DNA from: Gp6-AA40 sp963741135
GTDB lineage: Bacteria; Acidobacteriota; Vicinamibacteria; Vicinamibacterales; UBA2999
Length of the DNA stretch: 64,000 bases
Assembly (NCBI GenBank): GCA_963741135.1
Contig: CAVUHC010000008.1
Span: 868,001-932,000 of the forward strand
Reading direction: 5' to 3'
The notes beneath the pieces are model-generated. The model searched no databases and was not told the origin of the DNA. It saw only the letters and a program-made list of their open reading frames with translations. Shown here piece after piece: positions 57,747-64,000 of this stretch. Each line of letters begins with the position of its first letter. Position 1 is the first letter of the stretch. A program made the translations under genes and the position numbers.

Positions 57747-59203
57747 GCCCTCTGCAGCAGCGGCCGCAGCTCGACGACGTTCTTCACGTTCTCGATATTG
57801 AAGATGCGGTCGACGAGCTTGTCGAACGTCGCCGCGCCCTGTACCGGGACGATGAGATCGCGTGCCTTGGCGATGACATCGGCCCGCGTCATCGGATTTG
57901 CGGCTGTGCCGCGGACGGTTCCGACCCGCTCGCTCACCATCCTGCCATCGGTGAGCGTCACCTCGACGATGGCGGTGCGCTGCGGCATCAAGCGCTCGAG
58001 CGCCTCGTCCGGCGCGAGTTGCACCTTGGCACGTTCACGGAGGATGGCCGGGTCCGTCATTCGTGCGGCGTCGTGCGCCGACTTGAACGTGACGGTGCCG
58101 TCGACCAGCATCACCGCAATGAGGTGCTGCAGGTTGATATCGGGGATCTCCCGGTTATTGACGATCGTTGCCTCGTCGGTCGCGACGCGGACGATCACCT
58201 GCTTCACCTGCGCCGGCTGGAACCGGTACTTCTTGAGCAGCGTATCGAGGGCGTCGAGCGGAGCCTGGATCGGCGCTCCGACCGTCCATTTCTTGATGTC
58301 GGTCCGCATGATCTCGAACCGCCGCCCGAGCTCCTCGACGACCATCGCGGGGTTGTTCCTGGGGACGAACGCGACGAAGAAATTGTCGGCTCCCGACAGG
58401 ACGTCATCGACGCCTGTCCCGCCCGCCTGGACCAGCAGTGCCGATGTGACGCCGTTGCGCGCGGGCATGCCGCCGAAATCGAACGCCTTCTCGATGTGAT
58501 CGGTGTCGCGCTGCCACGACGCGAGCCCGGAGGTCTGCTGCGCGGTATAGGACAGGAGCCAGCGCATCTGCTGCGCGTTCAAGCCTGCCGCGCAGCCGGC
58601 CGCAGCGGCGGCAGTAAAGGTTCCGGATATGCCATGGGTGCTGCGATGGCTCTCGACCATGTACTGCAGTTTGCCGAGGGTCGCGGTGACCCTGGTCCCG
58701 ACGTCGTAGCCAAGGGCGACCGAGCGGAGAAGGCGCGTGCCGTCGACGCCGAACTTCTCGCCGACCGCAAGAGCGGCCGGAATTGCCGCGCAGCCGGGAT
58801 GCGACTGCGATGGCGGATGGGTATCGTCGGTCTCGTCTGAATGCGCGAGGATCCCGTTGGCCAGCGCCGCTTCGATGGGACCGCAGCGGATCGTCGATCC
58901 GACCACGGTCGCAACTGGATTGCCGCCATACGCGCGCGCGAACTGGATGGCGAAGCGGCCCGGCGGTAATTCGGATCCGGAGATCATCGCGGCCAGCGTG
59001 TCGAGAATCATGTGCTTCGTCTTCTCGACGACCGGATCGGGAAGCCTCATTGTGGCGGCGCCGCTCATGTAGGTGCTGAGCGTGGTCATAGCGGCGCTGA
59101 CCTCGGCGGCATCGGCGTGCCGGGGCCGGAACGTGGCTGCCGCGAAGAGTCCCCCGGCGCACTGGAGCATGCGACGCCGCGTCACCATCAAATTGTTTCG
59201 CAC
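57740..59203 (-). CDS. Exported MmgE/PrpD family protein with twin-arginine-like signal
   Basis: 487 residues. The N-terminus NNLMVTRRRMLQCAGGLFAA has a TRRRML motif and a hydrophobic stretch, a probable Tat signal; tatA is in the window. The MmgE/PrpD body has KTKHMILDTLAAMISGSELP, NGILAHSDETDDTHPPSQSH, STHGISGTFTAAAAAGCAAG, DFGGMPARNGVTSALLVQAG and VRVATDEATIVNNREIPDIN. Most family members are cytoplasmic, so export is unusual. The second paralogue (46713-48077) has no signal. The stop lies in a CGGCTTTAGCCG palindrome. The substrate may be an exogenous acid taken up or produced near the receptor genes. Confidence 0.88.
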   Translation of the reverse strand: MRNNLMVTRRRMLQCAGGLFAAATFRPRHADAAEVSAAMTTLSTYMSGAATMRLPDPVVEKTKHMILDTLAAMISGSELPPGRFAIQFARAYGGNPVATVVGSTIRCGPIEAALANGILAHSDETDDTHPPSQSHPGCAAIPAALAVGEKFGVDGTRLLRSVALGYDVGTRVTATLGKLQYMVESHRSTHGISGTFTAAAAAGCAAGLNAQQMRWLLSYTAQQTSGLASWQRDTDHIEKAFDFGGMPARNGVTSALLVQAGGTGVDDVLSGADNFFVAFVPRNNPAMVVEELGRRFEIMRTDIKKWTVGAPIQAPLDALDTLLKKYRFQPAQVKQVIVRVATDEATIVNNREIPDINLQHLIAVMLVDGTVTFKSAHDAARMTDPAILRERAKVQLAPDEALERLMPQRTAIVEVTLTDGRMVSERVGTVRGTAANPMTRADVIAKARDLIVPVQGAATFDKLVDRIFNIENVKNVVELRPLLQRAG

Positions 59204-59355
59204 GCGTCCTCCCGCTTTACGTCTTCAGCGTTTCGGTTTTGCCCCGTCCCTGGCGCCTCGCGACAGTCTTGGCCACCCGCTCGAGGTCTCCCTGAGAGGA
59301 ATCTCACTATAGCCGACCCGCGCGGTTACACTGAACCCGTATCCACAAGGAGCCT

Positions 59356-59931
59356 ATGGCCAGCCTGATTGAAGCGATCGATATCAAGCGCAAGATGTTC
59401 TTCGAGTACGAGGGCGCGCCCTTCCACTGCATCGACGTCGAGGTGTCGAAACCGACCGCTCGCGGCGGCCAGACGCTGGTGCGTCTCAAGATGCGCAACC
59501 TGCTGACGCGCGCGGTCTTCGACAAGACCTTCAAGGCGGGGGAGAAGTTCAAGGAACCGGATCTCGTCGTCGAATCGGCGTCCTATCTGTATGCCGACAG
59601 CTCTGGCTTCAACTTCATGAATCAGGAAACGTTCGAAACGCTTACGCTCAGTTCTGACGTCGTAGGGGCGGACGCGGGGCTGCTCGCCGATAACGTCAAT
59701 GTCGAAATCCAGAAGTTCAACGGGCGACCGATTGGCCTCCAGCTTCCTCCACACGTGGAGCTTGCCGTGACCTATACCGAGCCTGGCGTCAGAGGCGATA
59801 CCGCCAGCGGCGGCGTGACCAAGCTGGCGACGCTCGAGACGGGCCTCGAGATCCGTGTGCCGCTATTCATCAAAGAAGGAGAGAAGGTCAAGGTCCACAC
59901 CGAAACTCGGGAATTCGCGGGACGCGCGTAA
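59356..59931 (+). CDS. Elongation factor P-like protein of the EfpL (YeiP) type
   Basis: 191 residues with three OB-like domains. EF-P relieves stalling at proline runs. The tip loop reads VSKPTARGGQTLVRLKMRNL, as in EfpL/YeiP (PTARG), two residues longer than the KPGKG loop of EF-P; it has an arginine and no modifiable lysine at the tip. The C-terminus (PGVRGDTASGGVTKLATLET then EGEKVKVHTETREFAGRA) also resembles YeiP. ATG 59356 has AAGGAG upstream. No lysyl- or rhamnosyl-type modification gene is next to it. A normal EF-P may exist elsewhere. Confidence 0.88.
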   Translation: MASLIEAIDIKRKMFFEYEGAPFHCIDVEVSKPTARGGQTLVRLKMRNLLTRAVFDKTFKAGEKFKEPDLVVESASYLYADSSGFNFMNQETFETLTLSSDVVGADAGLLADNVNVEIQKFNGRPIGLQLPPHVELAVTYTEPGVRGDTASGGVTKLATLETGLEIRVPLFIKEGEKVKVHTETREFAGRA

Positions 59932-59934
59932 GGC

Positions 59935-60234
59935 CTATTTCCTGAGACGGCCCTTCACCTTTCCCCCTTCCCCCTTCCCCCTTCCCCCTTCCCCTTTCCC
60001 CCTTGTCCAGTCCTTCCGCATTTGCGCAAGTCCTTCCATGTACACCGTCGCCTTCTCGCGTTCGTCCTCGCTCGGCAGGCTCTTGAGCAGCTCGATGGCG
60101 TGCACGATGTCGTGCTCGATGGTCCGTTTCGTCGTCTTGAAATAGATCTCGCGTATCTGGGCGAGCGCCGCCTTCGGGTCCTGCGGGCCCTGCTTGATCG
60201 ATTTCAAGGCGACGAATCCTAGGGGTTTATCCAC
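59935..60234 (-). CDS. Small protein with tandem-repeat-coded basic tail
   Basis: 99 residues on the minus strand. The body looks protein-like (FVALKSIKQGPQDPKAALAQ, IREIYFKTTKRTIEHDIVHA, IELLKSLPSEDEREKATVYM), amphipathic and helical. The last 22 residues (for example RGKGEGGRGKGEGGKVKG) come from a CCTTCCCCC-type tandem repeat at about 59950-60003. The family is unknown to me. The original stop may have been lost into the repeat, or the tail may be functional and nucleic-acid binding. Confidence 0.55.
   Translation of the reverse strand: MDKPLGFVALKSIKQGPQDPKAALAQIREIYFKTTKRTIEHDIVHAIELLKSLPSEDEREKATVYMEGLAQMRKDWTRGKGEGGRGKGEGGKVKGRLRK
59950..60003. repeat. CTTCCCC-type tandem repeat
   Basis: Several copies of a CTTCCCC/CCTTTCCCC unit in a row, in the 3' end of the small gene read on the minus strand. 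Slippage-prone. Confidence 0.8.
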
Positions 60235-60237
60235 GTT

Positions 60238-60365
60238 TATCCTTTGTCCGGCTATCCTTTGTCCGGCTATCCTTTGTCCGGCTAAAGCCGGACACTACAG
60301 ACGGTGGCTCTCGTGCACATACCCCGGTAGTGTCCGCCTTCAGGCGGACCTCCGATTGCCTTCAG
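60238..60365. repeat. Composite repeat island: three 15-base units, two palindromes and a direct repeat
   Basis: Three exact copies of TATCCTTTGTCCGGC (60238-60282). Then GTCCGGC-TAAA-GCCGGAC (60276-60293), then CACTAC...GTAGTG around about 30 bases, then GTCCGCC-TTCA-GGCGGAC (60332-60349). A 22-base unit CTTCAGGCGG...CCGATTGC is then repeated once with one mismatch (to about 60383), overlapping the polX stop. Confidence 0.85.
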
Positions 60366-62086
60366 GCGGATCTCCGATTGCGCCGGAGCAGCGGATGCAG
60401 CGCGTCGAACGAACGAGTGTTCAGCACCGCATCCGGCGAGAGCCACGCACGGCGCGCGACCTGCACCCCCCAGCGCAAGTTGCCCAGCGCCGTCGTCGAG
60501 TGTGCATCGGTCGAGATCACGATGGGTGCGCCCCGCTCGTGCGCCAGCCGCGCGTGCGCGTCGTTGAGGTCCAGGCGATCCACCTGGCAGTTGATCTCCA
60601 GCGCAACACCGTGCTGCGCGGCGGCACTCGTGACGCGCTCGAAATCAATCTTGAACGCCTCGCGCTTCAGCAGCAAGCGGCCGGTCGGATGCCCCAGCAC
60701 GTCGATCCACCGGCACTCCAACGCCTTGAGAACGCGCTCGGTCATCTGGTTTTCATCCTGGCTGAAATGCGAGTGCACCGATGCGACCACGATATCGAGC
60801 TGCGCAAGACAGTCGTCGGCAAGGTCGAGGCGGCCGTCGGCGAGGATGTCACATTCGATGCCCGCGAGAACCGTCAGGCCGTCAAACCGCCCGTTCAGCG
60901 CACGGACGCGCGCCGCATGGGCGAGCGCACGGCTTTCGTCCAGTCCGTTCGCCATTGCCAGCGCCTTGCTGTGGTCGGTAATCGCGATGTAGCTGTGTCC
61001 AAGCCTGTGGGCGGCGGCTGCCATCGCGTCCAGGTCATCGCGGCCATCGGTGACGGTCGTGTGCATGTGGAGATCGCCGCGAAGGTCGGGCAGCGAAACG
61101 AGGCGCGGCAGCTGCCGGGCAAGGGCCGCATCGATCTCGCCACGATGCTCGCGGAGCTCCGGCGGCACCCACGCCATTCCAAGCGCCTCGTAAATCCCTT
61201 CCTCCGTCTCTCCAGCCACACGACCGTCATCGTCGACTCGGAACAAGCCGTACTCGTTCAGCTTCAGCCCTTGCTGGATCGCGCGGTCTCTCAGGAGGAC
61301 GTTGTGCGTCTTGGAACCTGTGAAGTACTGCATCGCGGCGCCGCGGCTCTCGGCGGGCACCAGCCGCAGGTCCGCCTGGTAGCCGCCGGCGATGCGCACG
61401 CTCGACTTGGTGTCGCCCTGGCCGAGCACGCGTTCGACGCGCGGAAACGCGACGAACTGCTCCATCAGCGTCGCATCGGCGCCAACCGCAAGGATGTCGA
61501 TGTCGCCGCAGGTCTCGCAGCCGCGGCGCAGGCTGCCGACCGGGGTGAGCTCCGCCGTCGGTGCCTGCTGCCGCAGATAGGCCAACAGTTCCGCCGCGAT
61601 TGTCGTCGTGTCGGACAACAGGTGACGGCCTGCGTCCTTCTGCCGCTCCTCAACGGCCTTGAGAATCAGCGCCTCTTTCTTTGGCCCCATCCCTTTGAGC
61701 TCGCGCAGGCGGCCGGCGTGCGCGGCCGCAACGAGCTCGTCCACGCTTCGGATGTTCAGGGCCGAGTAGAGCAGGGCCACGGTTTTTGGACCAACGCCCT
61801 GCAGGCGGAGCAGATCGAGAATCGTCGGTGGAAATTCGAGCAGGAGATCCTGGTGGAAACGACAGGTGCCGGTGTCGACGAGTTCGCGGATCTTCTTTGC
61901 GAGATCCTTGCCGATGCCCGGAAGCTCGTGAAGCTGCCTTTCGTCCATCCGCGCGACCGGGTCGGCCCACGCGCCGATGGTATCGGCGGCTGACCTGTAC
62001 GCGCGGATCTTGAAGACGTTTTCGCCTTTGATCTCGAGCAAGTCGGCGATTTCTGAAAGGACCTGCGCGATTGGCCGGTTATCCAC
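60362..62086 (-). CDS. polX: Family X DNA polymerase with PHP domain (PolX)
   Basis: 574 residues. The N-terminal polymerase part starts with helix-hairpin-helix regions (HELPGIGKDLAKKIRELVDT, LQGVGPKTVALLYSALNIRS, ELKGMGPKKEALILKA). The palm has GSLRRGCETCGDIDILAVGA, with the metal aspartates in DIDIL. The C-terminal PHP domain reads DLRGDLHMHTTVTDGRDDLD, YIAITDHSKALAMANG, LTVLAGIECDIL and IVVASVHSHFSQDENQM. It acts in gap-filling and AP-site repair. GTG 62086 overlaps the GHMP kinase stop. The last residues (RRNRRSA) are coded by the repeat island. Confidence 0.93.
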   Translation of the reverse strand: MDNRPIAQVLSEIADLLEIKGENVFKIRAYRSAADTIGAWADPVARMDERQLHELPGIGKDLAKKIRELVDTGTCRFHQDLLLEFPPTILDLLRLQGVGPKTVALLYSALNIRSVDELVAAAHAGRLRELKGMGPKKEALILKAVEERQKDAGRHLLSDTTTIAAELLAYLRQQAPTAELTPVGSLRRGCETCGDIDILAVGADATLMEQFVAFPRVERVLGQGDTKSSVRIAGGYQADLRLVPAESRGAAMQYFTGSKTHNVLLRDRAIQQGLKLNEYGLFRVDDDGRVAGETEEGIYEALGMAWVPPELREHRGEIDAALARQLPRLVSLPDLRGDLHMHTTVTDGRDDLDAMAAAAHRLGHSYIAITDHSKALAMANGLDESRALAHAARVRALNGRFDGLTVLAGIECDILADGRLDLADDCLAQLDIVVASVHSHFSQDENQMTERVLKALECRWIDVLGHPTGRLLLKREAFKIDFERVTSAAAQHGVALEINCQVDRLDLNDAHARLAHERGAPIVISTDAHSTTALGNLRWGVQVARRAWLSPDAVLNTRSFDALHPLLRRNRRSA

Positions 62087-63095
62087 GCGTGAGGCCGTGG
62101 CGCTCGATCCTGTAGTCGAGCAGCTGCGCACCGCCGTCGGCGAGCGCCGCCGCGATCGCGGCGCGTTTCTCTGGCGGGCCATAGCAGAACAGACACCCGC
62201 CGCCGCCAGCGCCACAGACTTTCGCGGCCGTCGCGCCGGCCGCGATTGCGCGCGCGATCAGCGCCTCGATGACCGGAGTCGTGACACCAGGTGCCAGCCG
62301 CTTGCGGTTCTCCCACTCCTCGGCAATCGTCGTTCCAACACCCTCCCAGTCGCCGCGCGTCAGCCGATCGCGCATCGACGCCGCGGTGTCACGGATTCGC
62401 TCGAAGCAGTCGAATACATGGCGGTCGCCGTCGAGATGTTTTTTCGTAATCTCCCAGTTGTTCGTGCCAGAGTTGCGCGGCTCGCCCGTGTAGCACAGGA
62501 CGATACGCTTCTCGAGATCGCCGTAGGCGATGTCGAGCGGCACACGCCGCACTCCGTTGACCTCGAGCTCCAGCGCGGCGATCCCGCCATAGAGCGCGGG
62601 GCGATAGTCCTGCAGCCCCGTCGGCACGGCGATCGTCTGCGCCTCCACATTCATCGCGACCTGCAGGAGCGCTTCCGGTTCGAAGTGCGTGCGGCTCCAT
62701 TCTGCGAGCCCGGCGCACACAGCGACGTTCAGGGCGGAGGAGCCCGCAATTCCCGCACCGGCTGGTGACTCCGATGACGTCACCAGAGTGATGCCACGTG
62801 TTTCGAAGAAATGCACGAGCAGAGAGAGCAGCCGCAGTTCGCGCGAATCGCGCAGCTCTTTCCAGTCCGCGGCCTCGACGGTCACTCCAGTGTCTTTCGA
62901 TTGGATGACGACGCGGTTGTCCGTCCGGGATTCGATGCGGGCCCGCGCGCGAAGACTGATCGCAAAGTTGAGCGTCTGGGCGCCGGGATGGAACAGGTAC
63001 AGAGGCCAGATGTCGATAGTGCCGCCCGCCAGATCGATGCGGGTGGGCGCTGAGGTTTCGATCACCACGCGGCCGATTATAGAACTGTCGTTCAC
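62079..63095 (-). CDS. GHMP-family sugar kinase (heptose-7-phosphate kinase-like)
   Basis: 338 residues. The N-terminus VVIETSAPTRIDLAGGTIDI and the phosphate loop SPAGAGIAGSSALNVAVCAG (about residues 110-130) are typical of GHMP kinases such as HddA. VPTGLQDYRPALYGGIAALE and GAGGGGCLFCYGPPEKRAAI complete the set. It likely phosphorylates a sugar-phosphate used for envelope glycans, but the substrate is not settled by sequence. It reads into polX with overlap, an odd partner. The leader contains the word-repeat hairpin at 63115. Confidence 0.9.
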   Translation of the reverse strand: MNDSSIIGRVVIETSAPTRIDLAGGTIDIWPLYLFHPGAQTLNFAISLRARARIESRTDNRVVIQSKDTGVTVEAADWKELRDSRELRLLSLLVHFFETRGITLVTSSESPAGAGIAGSSALNVAVCAGLAEWSRTHFEPEALLQVAMNVEAQTIAVPTGLQDYRPALYGGIAALELEVNGVRRVPLDIAYGDLEKRIVLCYTGEPRNSGTNNWEITKKHLDGDRHVFDCFERIRDTAASMRDRLTRGDWEGVGTTIAEEWENRKRLAPGVTTPVIEALIARAIAAGATAAKVCGAGGGGCLFCYGPPEKRAAIAAALADGGAQLLDYRIERHGLTRG

Positions 63096-63114
63096 GCTCG
63101 ATTCTCGGTGCTCG

Positions 63115-63161
63115 TTCGTGTTCGTTCGCCGCTCTGCGGCGCACGAACCTGAACACGAAGC
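63115..63161. repeat. Intergenic hairpin, GTTCGTGTTC family
   Basis: The left arm TCGTGTTCGTTCGCCGC and the right arm GCGGCGCACGAACCTGAACA then CGAA pair around a three-base TCT centre. It lies between the divergent GHMP kinase and nagZ genes and shares words with the element at 24149-24240. Confidence 0.75.
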
Positions 63162-63191
63162 GAAGCCAGAATTCAGAAGCCCGAACGGCTC

Positions 63192-63197
63192 TATAAT
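63192..63197 (+). promoter_or_regulatory. -10 box of nagZ, possibly leaderless transcript
   Basis: A perfect TATAAT ends six bases before the GTG start at 63204, so a transcript would begin at or next to the start codon. No clear -35 and no ribosome site are visible. Confidence 0.45.
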
Positions 63198-63203
63198 GTT
63201 CCC

Positions 63204-64000
63204 GTGCCTGCGTCACTACGCCGCGAGATCGGTCAGCTGCTGATTGGCAGCCTGCCCGCGACGACGATCACCCCGGAAATGCGATCGCTGGTGCGCGAGT
63301 TCCAACTCGGCGGGGTCACGCTCTTCAGGCGCAACATCGAGGCGCCCGAGCAGGTCGCTGAACTCGATCAGGATCTGCAGCAGCTGTCCTCCGACCTTCC
63401 CCTCTGGGTTGCCGTGGATCAGGAGGGCGGCCGCGTCGCGCGGCTCCAGTCGCCGTTCACGGAGTGGCCGGCGATGGCGACGCTCGGACGCAGCGGTGAT
63501 GTAGAGCTCGCTTACCGGTTCGCGGCGGCGCTCGCGGCGGAACTGAAGGCGGTCGGAATCACCCTCGACTACGCGCCGGTCCTCGATATCCACACCAATC
63601 CAGAGAATCCAATCATCGGCGACCGCGCGCTCGGCGAGGATGCCGCGATGGTAGCCAAGCTGGGCGCGGCGATCGTCCGAGGTCTTCAGGAGAATGGCGT
63701 CGCCGCTTGCGGGAAACACTTCCCGGGGCATGGCGATACGTCGGTGGATTCCCACCTGGAACTGCCGCTGGTGGAGCATCCTCCGGATCGCATCCGCCGC
63801 GTCGAGTGCGTCCCGTTCCGGGAAGCCATTCGCAACGACGTCGCGTTCATCATGACCGCCCACATTCTCGTGCCGTCCCTGGACGAGGAGAAACCGGCGA
63901 CGCTCTCGCCGAAGATCGTGCGCGGCATGCTCCGTGAGGAGCTTGATTTCAATGGGGTCATATTGAGCGACGACCTCGAAATGAAAGCGCTTGCCGACCA
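63204..64000 (+). CDS. nagZ: Beta-N-acetylhexosaminidase NagZ, partial
   Basis: A family 3 glycoside hydrolase that removes GlcNAc in cell-wall recycling. From GTG 63204 the reading is open to the window edge (265 codons). Family marks are LLIGSLPATTITPEMRSLVR, FQLGGVTLFRRNIEAPEQVA, LPLWVAVDQEGGRVARLQSP, YAPVLDIHTNPENPIIGDRA, ACGKHFPGHGDTSVDSHLEL (the NagZ histidine loop) and NGVILSDDLEMKAL, where the catalytic Asp lies in SDD. The C-terminus lies outside. Confidence 0.93.
   Translation, partial: MPASLRREIGQLLIGSLPATTITPEMRSLVREFQLGGVTLFRRNIEAPEQVAELDQDLQQLSSDLPLWVAVDQEGGRVARLQSPFTEWPAMATLGRSGDVELAYRFAAALAAELKAVGITLDYAPVLDIHTNPENPIIGDRALGEDAAMVAKLGAAIVRGLQENGVAACGKHFPGHGDTSVDSHLELPLVEHPPDRIRRVECVPFREAIRNDVAFIMTAHILVPSLDEEKPATLSPKIVRGMLREELDFNGVILSDDLEMKALAD

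Noticed and set aside
60194..61993. 599-codon open frame on the plus strand opposite polX
   Set aside because: polX shows all family motifs; this frame is its antisense shadow and its start lies in the repeat island.

Overview
The window looks like an Acidobacteriota chromosome, probably of the Vicinamibacteria type. This is an inference from content: high GC, a secreted protein with the Acidobacteria-type VWFA-related domain, an Oar-like TonB-dependent receptor with a carboxypeptidase-regulatory domain, a tripartite tricarboxylate transporter (TTT) beside MmgE/PrpD genes, DUF6152 and DUF4399 proteins, and CIRCE-controlled groESL. No rRNA, tRNA, CRISPR array, prophage or insertion sequence was found.

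Layout. 1-1.7 kb (minus): partial ispH, an anti-sigma factor and an ECF sigma factor. 1.9-13.4 kb (plus): pckA, gatB, a large membrane protein ending in a DUF3108-like domain, ftsEX, a small unknown gene, glycerate kinase and rnr, with convergent tatA. 13.5-16.7 kb: secreted VWFA protein, a stress-type protein, TonB and a DUF4399 lipoprotein. 16.8-20.2 kb (minus): terminator, groL, groS, CIRCE and promoter, a Fis-type protein, purC. 20.4-25.7 kb (plus): a YbhN-type membrane protein, nrdR and an NtrY/NtrX-like pair. 25.7-33 kb: ftcD (minus), then a chain of TPR protein, zinc-ribbon/RDD protein, pgpA, cinA, thpR, plsY and gpsA. 33-43.7 kb (plus): ftsY, ribD, ribE, ribBA, ffh, rpsP, khpA, rimM, trmD, rplS, rnhB and a long TPR protein. 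43.7-45.9 kb: small membrane protein, thiE, a RodZ-like anchor and an unknown protein. 46-51 kb (minus): tightly overlapped operon tctC-tctB-tctA-mmgE/prpD-SDR. 51.3-52.9 kb: two secreted proteins. 52.9-59.2 kb (minus): exported MmgE/PrpD protein, TonB-dependent receptor, sorbosone-dehydrogenase-like protein. 59.3-64 kb: EfpL-type EF-P paralogue, small protein, polX, sugar (GHMP) kinase and partial nagZ.

Two signals run across the whole window. First, many conserved genes (ispH, pckA, gatB, groL, purC, ntrY, ftsY, ribD, ribE, ribBA, ffh, trmD) are broken by single-base indels, mostly insertions, grouped in blocks between long error-free stretches. This looks like uncorrected consensus error, not gene decay, and I annotate these as single genes across the breaks. 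Second, many intergenic gaps hold hairpins whose arms are built from locus-specific short repeated words. One such element lies inside a coding region, and several overlap stop codons or C-termini of genes.

The most coherent metabolic module is the five-gene TTT-MmgE/PrpD-SDR operon, probably for uptake and breakdown of a small carboxylic acid. The 28.9-32.9 kb chain combines phospholipid synthesis (pgpA, plsY, gpsA) with nucleotide and RNA housekeeping genes. The 33-41.7 kb block combines SRP targeting (ftsY, ffh), riboflavin synthesis and the rpsP-rimM-trmD-rplS translation operon.
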